From the NCBI GenBank assembly GCA_003164785.1, contig PLUE01000020.1, positions 43,056 to 107,055 on the forward strand: DNA of 64,000 bases, written 5' to 3'. Made by a program: the position numbers and the translations under genes. This DNA is from Gammaproteobacteria bacterium (GTDB lineage Bacteria > Pseudomonadota > Gammaproteobacteria > Steroidobacterales > Steroidobacteraceae). The notes under the pieces were generated by a model. That model had not been told where the DNA came from and made no database searches. It saw only the letters and a list, made by a program, of their open reading frames with translations. Below are positions 28,240 to 37,012 of the stretch, piece after piece (within the stretch, counting starts at the first letter, position 1; each line of letters opens with the position of its first letter).

Positions 28240-29298
28240 CTAGTCCACTTTCAGGAGGGCGCCATGACACGAGAACCCCGCTCCGAACGACGACATCCAC
28301 CACCATCCGCCAGCGGCGCGATCACGTATGGCCGCCTCGAGGACGAAGTACACGAATGCGCTGCTCAGATTCCCATACTGCCGGAGCGCGTCGCGGCTGT
28401 AGGCAAGACAATGCGAGTCGAGGTTGAGCTTGTCCTGTAGGGCAAGCAACACATCCCTTCCGCCGGCGTGCATGATCCAAGTCGAGATGTCTAGACGGCG
28501 CAGCCCCGCGCGAGCAAGTGTGGTCTCAAGCACCTCGGACACATAGTCGGCGGCCAGCGACGGCACCGCGCGCGTCAGAATGTTACGAAGGAGTCCGGCA
28601 CGAGTTTCAAAACGCAACGCTTGACGTTCGCGAGGATTTATAAAGGAGCCCGTGTCATGCCACTTGATTGCACGCCGATCGGGGCTGCTCGCTCGTGATA
28701 GCACCGCGGCGCCAGCGCCGTCGCCAAACAGACAGGCGCTGATCAAAACGCCGGGATCATTGTCCAGGTACATGGCGGCACTGCAGACTTCGACGCAGAC
28801 GGATAGAACATGCTCAACCCGGTGCGAAGCCAGCAATCCCGCCGCTACCTGCCAATTGGGGAGCGCCGCCGCGCATCCCTGCCCGACGAGATCAAAGCAC
28901 AAGACGTCGGCGCGCAATCCGAGCGCCTCCACGACGTAGCCGCTGAGCGCCGGGCACAGGTAGCCCGTGCAGGTACTCACGACGACCGCACCTATCGCGT
29001 TCGGTTCAACGTTGGAGTTATCCAGGGCGGCGCGACCGGCTTTCGATGCAAGGGCGGGCGCATGTGTCGCGAACCGGCGATGTAGTGTATCGGGATCGAT
29101 CTCGAACACCTCGTCGAGACTATCGACGGCAAGCCATCTCTCATCGATTCCGTTATCGCGGCTCAGTACTGCCTTTGCGATCAGGTGCGCCCTGGCATCC
29201 AAGCGCTCGAACCAGATCGACGAGGTAAACGCATCCCAACAGTCGCGTTTGCTAAAACATCGTTCCGGCAGTGACGTACCAATTGCATTCAAATACAT
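28240..29298 (-). CDS. Type III polyketide synthase (chalcone/stilbene synthase family)
   Basis: This 352-residue homodimeric ketosynthase type acts on acyl-CoA (sometimes acyl-ACP) starters and malonyl-CoA, making resorcinols, pyrones or phloroglucinols. The Cys-His-Asn triad is present: Cys142 in FDLVGQGCAAALPNWQ, His277 in TWIMHAGGRDVL and Asn310 in QYGNLSSAFVYFVLE. The C-terminal SFGAGFSCHGALL loop is also intact. It is the first gene of the operon, with AAGG six bases before the ATG. Order PKS-methyltransferase-flavoprotein recalls phenolic-lipid operons such as srsABC, but the added ACP and ketosynthase are different. Confidence 0.9.
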   Translation of the reverse strand: MYLNAIGTSLPERCFSKRDCWDAFTSSIWFERLDARAHLIAKAVLSRDNGIDERWLAVDSLDEVFEIDPDTLHRRFATHAPALASKAGRAALDNSNVEPNAIGAVVVSTCTGYLCPALSGYVVEALGLRADVLCFDLVGQGCAAALPNWQVAAGLLASHRVEHVLSVCVEVCSAAMYLDNDPGVLISACLFGDGAGAAVLSRASSPDRRAIKWHDTGSFINPRERQALRFETRAGLLRNILTRAVPSLAADYVSEVLETTLARAGLRRLDISTWIMHAGGRDVLLALQDKLNLDSHCLAYSRDALRQYGNLSSAFVYFVLEAAIRDRAAGGWWWMSSFGAGFSCHGALLKVD

Positions 29299-29726
29299 TT
29301 GCGACCTTGTGGCAGACTTCTAATCCCGGTTGGCTCTAAAAAGTATGCGCTCGGGAAAACTTGGACATCATTATTCTTGCGGTGCACGTCGAGGCTTCGG
29401 TCGCTGAGCCCCTAGTTAATATAGCCGTTAGCGTATCGAATTGCAGGACCCCGGATCGGTTGTCGGCATTGGGAACTCCGCCGTTCGCCGAGACGGTAAT
29501 CGTCCGCCAAGTGGTCTGCGATGACCTCGAATTCCCCAAGGGTCGCAATGTCTCCCGATGCAACGCCATCGTCTGACCTGAAACACAACACCGGTGACCG
29601 CGTGTGAGGACTGGACATAGATGCGGCCGATCCTTTTTGTCGCGGCGTTCGAGGCGCTGGCGTGATGTCGGCGGGTTGTCCTCGGCACTGCGGTCTGGGG
29701 CGGGGCGGCGGGGGTGTTCCGATCGC
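29299..29726. other. Intergenic region with no recognisable gene
   Basis: These 428 bases between the PKS operon and the YkgJ-family gene contain only short unconvincing reading frames. Control sequences of the operon should lie at the left edge, but I cannot identify a clear promoter. It may hold decayed sequence. Confidence 0.5.
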
Positions 29727-30497
29727 TCATGTGCCGCCGAGATCGAGGTAATCATAAGGTCGTCCGGCGGACATCTGGGGCGCCTCGCAGATTCCTCCGA
29801 CCGTCTCGAGCGCCGCGAGTGTTCTCGGGCGCTTTGAAACGAATCGCCACCGGGGTGGTTGCTGGTCGTCGCCGGCAGACTCGTCGGCCCGCTCGAATGC
29901 CTGCGCCAACTCGTTGCGATCGGGCGAATACATGACGAATCCTTCACCTGACACTGCGGCGCGATCGAGTCCCAACGCTGCCGACAGCCTTTGCTTCACG
30001 GGGGCATCCACGAAATCAGCTTCTCGTGAACGCAGGATGGCGTCCTGCAAGTCCGGGTCGGGCAATGTGGCGCCGCCCGTCTGGAAGAGGGGGTTCTTGG
30101 GATCCCAGGCTTCGGGCGGACATAGCTTGGCTTTTATGTCGAGCCGCCTGAACGGGTTTACTTCGGCCGGATAAATGCGGCAAATGTAGGGTCGGTGCTC
30201 GTAAATGCCGCACCTCATATCCGCCTGCAGCTCCGGGCAGCGCCCGGCGAGATTGGCCGTCAGAATCACGGTGACGCGTGCCGGCAACATGCCGTTCATT
30301 CCGGCAAACGAGCGCCGCCGCCAATGCAGGGCCTGCAAATTGTCCGGAGCGGGCTCCGTCGGCCACGGCGTCGCTTCGCAGAGGAGTTGCAAGTCACGCC
30401 CCGCAGCGAACCAGCGACGCGCTTCGGTGATCGTCAGAGGCAGCCTCAGATCCTGGCAGCATTTGCCGCACTGCGTGCATTTGAAGTGGATGTCCAT
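29727..30497 (-). CDS. YkgJ-family cysteine-cluster protein
   Basis: A 256-residue protein with the cysteine cluster CTQCGKCCQDL at the N-terminus and RCGIYEHRPYICRIYPAE in the middle. The YkgJ family is thought to bind zinc or an iron-sulfur centre; its reaction is unknown. The C-terminal third (after about residue 190) is more variable and proline/arginine-rich. It is a single gene between the PKS operon and small unknown genes. Confidence 0.8.
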   Translation of the reverse strand: MDIHFKCTQCGKCCQDLRLPLTITEARRWFAAGRDLQLLCEATPWPTEPAPDNLQALHWRRRSFAGMNGMLPARVTVILTANLAGRCPELQADMRCGIYEHRPYICRIYPAEVNPFRRLDIKAKLCPPEAWDPKNPLFQTGGATLPDPDLQDAILRSREADFVDAPVKQRLSAALGLDRAAVSGEGFVMYSPDRNELAQAFERADESAGDDQQPPRWRFVSKRPRTLAALETVGGICEAPQMSAGRPYDYLDLGGT

Positions 30498-30685
30498 AAT
30501 CTACCTATTCCGTGATCCATCAGTCCGCGTGAGAGTGTGGTCCCATATCCGCGTGAAGACAGTGGTTTCTGCGCTTGACGCACGGCGGAGGGAGAGGCTC
30601 TTATATAGCTGGGAGGACCCTGGTCCGGCGCGGAGTCAGCATATATGGATTAGCGTTCAGGTTCCGTTGGGCAGCGCCCCTCTCG

Positions 30686-31279
30686 CTAGGGCGTTTCTTT
30701 GGCCGGTTCGCCGCCGGTCTTGGTGTCCTTCTGCGGGCAGATGGTTTGCAGATAGGCGCCACCGACGCCATAAACGGGAGTGGAGGCGGCGGCAATTTGG
30801 TAGCAGTTCGCGTTGATCCAGACGATCCAATCGCCGCTCTCGGTCTTGTACCGTTCGCCGGCATGATGCGGCGCCTGCGGCCACCATTTGGCATCGGCGG
30901 AAACGCTTGGGTGAGAGTTGCCATCCGCCAGTCTGCCGCTGCGGATCTCGTAGGCCTGCAGGGCTCGACGGCGCTCTGCCTCCCAGTCCACGGTCGAGTT
31001 GGCGCCGTTCGCCCGTGACGCGCGCGGCGAGTCCGAGACCGCATCGGAGAGGGTCGGCGCCAAGGACACGACGGTCTCGGTGCTCAAGCGGGGATGAAAG
31101 TTCTGCAGGCGGATCTTGGGAGCCTGCGCGGGGGGTAGGAAGAGCAATTCAACCGGAAGCGGCGTCGACATCGACGGAGCCCGCACGATCGAGATCATGA
31201 AAAGGCCCGCAAACAACGCGGCGTGCATCGCCAGCACGACCAGAAGGATGATGTATCGCCTAGGCTCCCAGGCCTGCAT
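30686..31279 (-). CDS. Membrane-anchored protein with TonB-like N-terminus, unknown function
   Basis: The 197-residue protein starts with MQAWEPRRYIILLVVLAMHA, followed by more hydrophobic residues: a single N-terminal membrane helix with basic residues in front, then PLPVELLFLPPAQAPK. That pattern resembles the anchor of TonB-like proteins. The rest is predicted periplasmic but lacks a recognisable TonB C-terminal domain; SGDWIVWINANCYQIA is its most ordered stretch. It starts four bases after the upstream small gene's stop, forming a two-gene operon. Confidence 0.6.
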   Translation of the reverse strand: MQAWEPRRYIILLVVLAMHAALFAGLFMISIVRAPSMSTPLPVELLFLPPAQAPKIRLQNFHPRLSTETVVSLAPTLSDAVSDSPRASRANGANSTVDWEAERRRALQAYEIRSGRLADGNSHPSVSADAKWWPQAPHHAGERYKTESGDWIVWINANCYQIAAASTPVYGVGGAYLQTICPQKDTKTGGEPAKETP

Positions 31280-31283
31280 GGTG

Positions 31284-31550
31284 TTAGGCCGATAATTCGT
31301 CAACCATCGAAGTGATGCCCACCAAAACCGGTCCTTTCACCCGCAGACAACACGCCTCGATCTGTGCGTTGTCGAAGGATCGGGCGGCGGTCCTTCCCTT
31401 GACGATGACATCGATCGTGGTGCAGGCCGCGGCATGTTCGGTGGCGGCGGTTTCGACGTTCGTGACGCTGCCGAACAGGCCGTGATGCACCAACAGGCTT
31501 TTTATCTCCTGTTTGATCTTGCTCAGTCCGGTGTCGAATATTTCCTGCAT
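31284..31550 (-). CDS. Small protein of unknown function
   Basis: An 88-residue soluble protein with no family I recognise. It contains three cysteines (AAACTTIDV and EACCLRVKGP) and a mixed helix-strand composition. AGGAAG precedes the ATG at good distance, and it is coupled to the membrane-anchored gene four bases downstream, so it is likely a real gene. Confidence 0.55.
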   Translation of the reverse strand: MQEIFDTGLSKIKQEIKSLLVHHGLFGSVTNVETAATEHAAACTTIDVIVKGRTAARSFDNAQIEACCLRVKGPVLVGITSMVDELSA

Positions 31551-31634
31551 GGTCGTCTTCCTTTGCCCTCAACGAGGAGGTCACCATGATACGCGCGATT
31601 TGCATATGCCCACATAGGTGGATACGGTAGGGTC

Positions 31635-31940
31635 ATGGACAGCATGTCGACATCGATGCATCACTTCGTCGAGGCGAAGGTGGCGAAGGCCGGTGAGATC
31701 ATCGACCGCTCGCGGCTCGCGATGCCCACGCCCGCCGAATACACTGATTTCGACGAGGCGCGGGGGATCATCGACGAATGCCGGTCGGCGCTCGCGGCGG
31801 CTTGGGATGTCGATTCCGTCGCAGCCTGCCTGCGGACGGCGACGGCACGACTCGGTGAATTGTGCGGCGGCCCGGCGGAAGCGAGCGTCAACGCCGCCAT
31901 CGAGCTTCTAAACCGGGCCATCGGCGGCGAATCGATGTAG
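31635..31940 (+). CDS. Small helical protein of unknown function
   Basis: A 101-residue, mostly helical, acidic protein (FVEAKVAKAGEIIDRSRLAM, EARGIIDECRSALAAAWDVD). It is divergent from the two unknown genes to the left. I do not recognise the family. An overlapping frame also stays open, but this one has the more normal amino-acid composition. Confidence 0.45.
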   Translation: MDSMSTSMHHFVEAKVAKAGEIIDRSRLAMPTPAEYTDFDEARGIIDECRSALAAAWDVDSVAACLRTATARLGELCGGPAEASVNAAIELLNRAIGGESM

Positions 31941-32124
31941 CGCTGGGCGTCGCGGCCACGCGACGGTTTCCCGCCTCCGGTTGGCCGCGGCACGCGCATG
32001 TCAGCCATCACCTACCCGCGCTGGTCCCGCATTCCCTACATCGCGGGAGGGGCCTCCTACGTATCGTGCGACGCACGGAGGGGGAATTCTCTCGCTCCGC
32101 CGTCATCCTTGCCCAGGAGTTCTC

Positions 32125-32550
32125 ATGCCGCGCCAGATCCCCTCCCTGACTCTCGCCGACGCTCGTGCTCTCATCGCTGCCGGCGAGAAACAAGCCAATG
32201 AGCTCGGCATTCCCTACAACATCGCTGTCGTCGACGCGGGGGGCGCCTTGATTTCGCATGTGCGTATGGACGGTGCCTGGCTCGGCAGCATCGATATCTC
32301 CATTCACAAGGCCTGGACGGCCCGGGCGTTCGATATGTCCACCGAAAACTTGTCGGCGATGTCGCAGTCGGGTAAGCCGTTGTTCGGAATCAACACGTCG
32401 AATCATGAGAAAGTCATCATTTTCGGCGGCGGCGTCCCGATCAAAGTCGGGGACGTGGTGGTCGGCGCGCTCGGCGCGAGCGGTGGGACCGTTGATCAGG
32501 ACGTCAAGGTTGCACAGGCCGCCTTGGCCTCGTTCGGCGACCAGCGCTAG
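32125..32550 (+). CDS. GlcG/HbpS-family (DUF336) protein
   Basis: A 141-residue member of the GlcG/HbpS fold (LTLADARALIAAGEKQANEL, YNIAVVDAGGALISHVRMDG, GASGGTVDQDVKVAQAALA). Family members bind haem or corrinoids or act in redox sensing; no signal peptide is seen here. AGGAG lies six bases before the ATG. The next gene, ctaG, follows 23 bases later on the same strand, so this protein probably heads the oxidase-XoxF operon. Confidence 0.8.
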   Translation: MPRQIPSLTLADARALIAAGEKQANELGIPYNIAVVDAGGALISHVRMDGAWLGSIDISIHKAWTARAFDMSTENLSAMSQSGKPLFGINTSNHEKVIIFGGGVPIKVGDVVVGALGASGGTVDQDVKVAQAALASFGDQR

Positions 32551-32573
32551 CCGGCCCGCCGCGGAGATCGAGC

Positions 32574-33314
32574 ATGATCCACCAATTGCCATATTGCGGA
32601 GTGACGCCTGTACCCGGCGCACTCGCGGAGCGCTTCAATCTAGATCCCTGGTTGATGGCGGCCCTCGCCGGGTTGTGCGTATGGCAGTGGATCGCCCAGA
32701 GGAAGAGCCCGGCGCGATATTACGCGCTCGGGGGTTGGTTGATCGCGGCGGCGGCATTCCTGTCGCCGCTCTGCGCGCTGTCGGTGGCGCTCTTTTCGGC
32801 GCGCGTGGCGCAGCACATGATTCTGGTGTTGGCGGCCGCGCCGCTGATTGCCTTGGGTTTGCCGCGATCCGGCGTCACGACCTCGCGCCCCCTATGGCTT
32901 TGGACCGCCGTATTTTCCGTGGCGCTCTGGGTCTGGCACATGCCGGTGCCGTATGACGCGACTTTTTCCTCGGTGGTAGTTTATTGGTCGATGCACCTGA
33001 GCCTGTTCGGCAGTGCGATCTTGCTGTGGCGTGAACTGCTTCATCATTCGCCCGAGCGCACGGCGGCGGTATTGGCAGCGGGCACCGTGACATTCGTGCA
33101 GATGGGCTTGCTCGGTGCGGTGTTCGCGTTCGCGGACCACCCGATGTTCAAGTGGCATTTCAGCACCACCCAAGCGTGGGGGTTCAGTCCCTTGCAGGAT
33201 CAGCAGCTGGGCGGAGTCTTCATGTGGGTTCCGGGCACCGCCCTGTTCCTTTGGACCGCCATCCGCTCGGTCTCGCGCTTGTGGCAGTCGATCGAGAAGG
33301 CGCGCCCCGCATGA
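32574..33314 (+). CDS. ctaG: Cytochrome c oxidase assembly factor CtaG (caa3 type)
   Basis: A 246-residue polytopic membrane protein of the Bacillus-type caa3_CtaG family, not the Cox11-type. Several hydrophobic helices alternate with short loops, and conserved histidines occur in ARVAQHMILVLAAAP, WVWHMPVPYDA and YWSMHLSLFG, which suggest copper handling. It is needed for CuB or CuA assembly in caa3 oxidases. Its stop overlaps the coxB start (ATGA). Confidence 0.85.
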   Translation: MIHQLPYCGVTPVPGALAERFNLDPWLMAALAGLCVWQWIAQRKSPARYYALGGWLIAAAAFLSPLCALSVALFSARVAQHMILVLAAAPLIALGLPRSGVTTSRPLWLWTAVFSVALWVWHMPVPYDATFSSVVVYWSMHLSLFGSAILLWRELLHHSPERTAAVLAAGTVTFVQMGLLGAVFAFADHPMFKWHFSTTQAWGFSPLQDQQLGGVFMWVPGTALFLWTAIRSVSRLWQSIEKARPA

Positions 33315-34273
33315 GCGTGTCGCCCCTCGAGTATCTCGATAGCGCGGGGCCGAGGGCCCATGCCATCGTACCGCTGACCTGGTTTACCTTGATCGTATCG
33401 CTCAGCGTCTGCGTGGTCATCAGTGTCCTTTTGTGGATCGCGGCGAGCCGCACGCGAAAGGGCGACGATCCCGGCGCCATGCGGACCATACCCATCGAGC
33501 GCGGCGGCAATGGAATTCGCTGGATCACCGTCGGCTTGATGATATCGGCCGTTCCGCTGGCCGTGACCTTGGTCTGGACCATGGTGACGTTGGCGGCGGT
33601 CGCGTCCCCACCGGCCAATCCGGGCCTGGTGCTGGACGTCACGGGACATCAATTCTGGTGGGAGGTCAAATACAACGGCCAGTCCCCCGATCAAGAATTC
33701 ATCACCGCCAACGAGATCCACATTCCGGTCAACGTTCCGGTCCTGGTTCGCTTGCATGGCGGTGATGTCATCCACAGCTTTTGGGTGCCCCAGTTGACCG
33801 GCAAAACCGACACGATTCCGGGGCAGACGAACGTGAGTTGGATGCAGGCGGACAAGCCGGGCCGATACCTGGGGCAATGCACGGAATTCTGTGGGTGGCA
33901 GCATGCGCACATGCAGTTCGAGGTGGTTGCGCAGCCGCAGGCAGACTTCGAGGCGTGGCGATCGGCCCAACTGCAGCCGGCACCCGCACCGAAGACACCC
34001 GAGCAGCAGCACGGGATGGCCTACGTCGAATACCGCTGCGGGCTGTGCCATCAGGTCCGCGGCACGGCCGCCGGGGCGGTCAGCGCGCCCGATCTGACCC
34101 ATTTGATGAGCCGGCGGATGATCGCCGCCGGGACTCTCCCGAACGATCACGCGAGTTTGGCCGGTTGGATCCAGGCGCCGCAGTCGTTCAAACCAGGCAA
34201 TCAAATGCCGACTCAATATCTCACCGGCCTACAGTTGTCCGACACGCTGGCGTACTTGGAGACGCTTAAATGA
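33311..34273 (+). CDS. coxB: Cytochrome c oxidase subunit II with C-terminal cytochrome c domain
   Basis: Subunit II of a caa3-type oxidase, 320 residues. Two N-terminal membrane helices are followed by the cupredoxin domain with CuA ligands: His in DVIHSFWVPQLTGK and the binuclear motif CTEFCGWQHAHM. The C-terminal domain (after about residue 235) carries a covalent haem motif CGLCH and a possible Met ligand in GNQMPTQYLTG. Electrons thus enter through a tethered cytochrome c and pass to CuA. It overlaps coxA by four bases. Confidence 0.93.
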   Translation: MSVSPLEYLDSAGPRAHAIVPLTWFTLIVSLSVCVVISVLLWIAASRTRKGDDPGAMRTIPIERGGNGIRWITVGLMISAVPLAVTLVWTMVTLAAVASPPANPGLVLDVTGHQFWWEVKYNGQSPDQEFITANEIHIPVNVPVLVRLHGGDVIHSFWVPQLTGKTDTIPGQTNVSWMQADKPGRYLGQCTEFCGWQHAHMQFEVVAQPQADFEAWRSAQLQPAPAPKTPEQQHGMAYVEYRCGLCHQVRGTAAGAVSAPDLTHLMSRRMIAAGTLPNDHASLAGWIQAPQSFKPGNQMPTQYLTGLQLSDTLAYLETLK

Positions 34274-36210
34274 GGCAGTTGGACTTTCGGACGCCACGGA
34301 TCGGCATCGACAGCGTCGAGCACGAAGCGAAACTCCTGCGTCTGTGGGAGACGTCGCCGGGCCTGAAGGGTTTCCTCACGAGCGTCGATCATAAAGAAAT
34401 CGGCATCCGCTACATCATCACGGCCTTCGTGTTTCTGGCGCTGGGTGGGATCGAGGCGTTGGTCATGCGGTTGCAGTTGGCGGGACCCAATCTCTCGTTG
34501 CTGACGCCGGAACAATACAACCAATTGTTTTCGACGCACGGCATGACGATGATTTTCCTGTACGCGGCCCCGATCCTGTCCGGATTCTCCAATTATCTTT
34601 GGCCGCTGGTGCTCGGCAGCCGGGACATGGCGTTCCCGCGCTTGAACGCGTTGAGCTATTGGATCTATCTCGCTGCCGGCTTGTTCTTGTATGCAGGATT
34701 CCTGACGGGCAACGGGCCGAATGACGGGTGGTTCAACTACGTGCCGTATGCGCTGCGCGACTACAACCCGGGCATGAATCAGGACTTCTATGCGTTGGGC
34801 ATGGTCCTTCTCGGCATCTCGACGACGGTGGGCGCGGCGAACTTCATCGTGACGGCCTTCAAGACGCGCGCACCCGGCATGTCCATCAATCGCATGCCCA
34901 TTCTGGTGTGGGGAACGTTGACGGCGAGCATCGCCAATATCCTGGTGGTTCCGGCCGTGAGCCTGGCGTTCCTGCTCCTATGGATGGACCGCCAGTTCGG
35001 CACTCACTTCTTCGATCCGGCCGGGGGGGGGCAGCCTCTTCTGTGGCAGCACTTGTTCTGGATCTTCGGTCATCCGTGGGTTTACGCCATCGTGCTTCCC
35101 GCCATGGGCATGGTCTCCGACGGATTGCCCGTGTTCTGTCGCCGCCCCTTGGTGGGCTATTCGTTGGTGGCCGTGTCCACCGTTGCGACGATGATTTTCG
35201 GCTTTGGCGTCTGGGTGCATCACATGTTCGCCACCGGATTGCCGGGCTTGGGCTTGTCGTTCTTCTCGGCGGCATCGATTGCCATCACCATCCCGTCGGC
35301 GGTGGCGGTGTTCGCGTGGCTGTCGACCGTCTGGCTGGGCCGCCCGGTGAGGACCACCGCATTTCTGTTCTTCGCCTCGATGATCGTGCTGTTCGTGATC
35401 GGCGGCGTCTCGGGTTTCATGACGGCCAGTGTGCCGGTGGATTGGCAGTTGACCGACACGTACTTCGTGGTCGCACATATCCATTATGTGTTGATCGGGA
35501 TCAATGTGTTCCCGGTCGTGGGTGCAATGTACTTTTGGTTCCCGAAGATGACGGGCCGGTTGCTCGATGAGAGGCTGGGGCGCTGGAATTTCTGGACCAT
35601 GTTCGTGGGATTCAACGTGGCCTTCCTGCCCATGCACATCACGGGTCTGTTGGGGATGCCGCGGCGCGTGTACACCTACAACGACTACGGCGGTTGGGCC
35701 GCGCTCAACATGCTCACGTCCATCGGCAGTTTCATCTTCGCGCTGGGAGTGCTGCTGTTCTTCATCAATGTAGTCAAGAGTCTCAAGAGCGGCGCCAGGG
35801 CCGGCAAGAATCCGTGGGATGCGCCGACGTTGGAATGGGCCACATCCTCGCCGCCGCCGCCGTATAACTTTGCCGTCATCCCGACCGTCGGCTCGCGTCA
35901 CCCGCTTTGGGAGGACCGGCTCGGCGAGGAGGGAATCGTGTCGTCGACCGATCGGGGCATGTTGCTCGACCAAGGAAAGGAGACGATCGGGACGACCGCG
36001 TTGGACGCGGAGCCTGAGATGATCATGGAAATGGCCGAAGATAGCTTCGCTCCTCTGTCGCTGGCCGCCGGGCTATCGGTTCTGTTCGTGGGACTGTTGG
36101 TCAGGAACTGGATGGTCGTGGGAGCGGGCGCCGCGGTGGTCTTCATCTCCCTGGTGATGTGGATGTGGCCGCGCCGGGACCTACGCGAGCGGGAGGCGGC
36201 GCATGTCTGA
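34270..36210 (+). CDS. coxA: Cytochrome c oxidase subunit I with missing proton-channel residues
   Basis: A 646-residue haem-copper oxidase subunit I. Haem and CuB ligands are complete: His90 (STHGMTM), His268 and Tyr272 (FGHPWVY), His317/His318 (VWVHHMFA), His403 and His405 (VAHIHYV). The D-channel entry Asp119 is present (GSRDMAFPRLN). However, the Glu of the canonical GHPEVY motif is Trp270, and the K-channel Lys of the IPTGxKVF motif is Ala346 (IPSAVAVF). Two extra helices at the C-terminus (after about 590) are typical of caa3-type subunit I. Oxygen reduction seems possible, but proton uptake must differ from the standard enzyme. Confidence 0.93.
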   Translation: MRQLDFRTPRIGIDSVEHEAKLLRLWETSPGLKGFLTSVDHKEIGIRYIITAFVFLALGGIEALVMRLQLAGPNLSLLTPEQYNQLFSTHGMTMIFLYAAPILSGFSNYLWPLVLGSRDMAFPRLNALSYWIYLAAGLFLYAGFLTGNGPNDGWFNYVPYALRDYNPGMNQDFYALGMVLLGISTTVGAANFIVTAFKTRAPGMSINRMPILVWGTLTASIANILVVPAVSLAFLLLWMDRQFGTHFFDPAGGGQPLLWQHLFWIFGHPWVYAIVLPAMGMVSDGLPVFCRRPLVGYSLVAVSTVATMIFGFGVWVHHMFATGLPGLGLSFFSAASIAITIPSAVAVFAWLSTVWLGRPVRTTAFLFFASMIVLFVIGGVSGFMTASVPVDWQLTDTYFVVAHIHYVLIGINVFPVVGAMYFWFPKMTGRLLDERLGRWNFWTMFVGFNVAFLPMHITGLLGMPRRVYTYNDYGGWAALNMLTSIGSFIFALGVLLFFINVVKSLKSGARAGKNPWDAPTLEWATSSPPPPYNFAVIPTVGSRHPLWEDRLGEEGIVSSTDRGMLLDQGKETIGTTALDAEPEMIMEMAEDSFAPLSLAAGLSVLFVGLLVRNWMVVGAGAAVVFISLVMWMWPRRDLREREAAHV

Positions 36211-36814
36211 GGTCGCCGTTGCGGAGCCGAAGAATTTGCCCGTCGGTCCCGTCGACGGCAACGGGATTGGATTGTGGGGAGTCGGCACGCTGATCGTGAC
36301 GGAAGCGGCACTGTTTGCGTACCTGCTGTTCTCCTATTTCTACACCGGCGCGACGGCGCCGGTCGGGTGGCTGCTCGATCCGGCACCCGATCTGACGCTG
36401 GCGCTTCCGGCCATCGTGCTTTTGCTGGTGTCGAGCGTGGTCGCCTGGATTGCCGAACGGGGCATCATCAATGGGCGACCCGCGCAAGCGCTCGCGGGCT
36501 TTGCTGTCGCGTTCGTGATGGGGGTGGGTTTCCTCTGTCTGCAATGGCTCGATTGGCGTTCGAAGGGCTTCGGGATCGGCAGTTCGAGTTATGGGTCTCT
36601 GTATTTCGTCACGACGGGATTCGATGTGGCGCACGTGATCGCGGGACTCGCGGTGCTGGCGGCTCTCTTCCTCTGGACCGCGCTGGGATATTTCAGCCCG
36701 CGGCGCCGGGTGGCCGTCGCCGCGGGCATTCTGTACTGGCATTTCGCCGTCGTGGTCTGCCTCTTCGTCTTCGCCACCTTTTATGTCACTCCTTATCTGG
36801 GGTTCGGCCGATGA
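36203..36814 (+). CDS. coxC: Cytochrome c oxidase subunit III
   Basis: A 203-residue, five-helix subunit III (LWGVGTLIVTEAALFAYLLF, SLYFVTTGFDVAHVIAGLAV, YWHFAVVVCLFVFATFYV). It stabilises the subunit I core and its proton intake. It overlaps coxA by eight bases and the following small gene by four, so all are one transcript. Confidence 0.9.
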   Translation: MSEVAVAEPKNLPVGPVDGNGIGLWGVGTLIVTEAALFAYLLFSYFYTGATAPVGWLLDPAPDLTLALPAIVLLLVSSVVAWIAERGIINGRPAQALAGFAVAFVMGVGFLCLQWLDWRSKGFGIGSSSYGSLYFVTTGFDVAHVIAGLAVLAALFLWTALGYFSPRRRVAVAAGILYWHFAVVVCLFVFATFYVTPYLGFGR

Positions 36815-36999
36815 ACACGCATTCCCGCATGAGCACGCACCCCGCGCCGCAGGCGGGACAGGTCAAGTTGCACGAGACCTTCTTCGCCTTGTTCGGCGGT
36901 CCGATCGCTTGGTTCCTGCAGCTCTGTGCGGGCTTTGCGCTGTCGAGCGAGCCATGCTTCGTCGATGGGATGCGGTCGTCCGAGATTATTTTTACATGA
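36811..36999 (+). CDS. Short, probably truncated membrane protein between coxC and xoxF
   Basis: A 62-residue product with one hydrophobic segment (FFALFGGPIAWFLQLCAGFA) followed by LSSEPCF, then a short tail ending IIFT. Oxidase operons of this kind often hold a longer polytopic protein here with the same FALxGGPxAWFxQLCxGYAL start, so this looks like a shortened version cut after the first helix. It overlaps coxC by four bases and xoxF begins 13 bases after it, so translation may matter for coupling even if the protein is decayed. Confidence 0.5.
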   Translation: MNTHSRMSTHPAPQAGQVKLHETFFALFGGPIAWFLQLCAGFALSSEPCFVDGMRSSEIIFT

Positions 37000-37012
37000 T
37001 GGAACAGCACGT

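Noticed and set aside
22440..29298. A complete integrative element at tRNA-Arg
   Set aside because: No integrase, excisionase or replication gene lies in the region; only repeats and accessory genes support an island.
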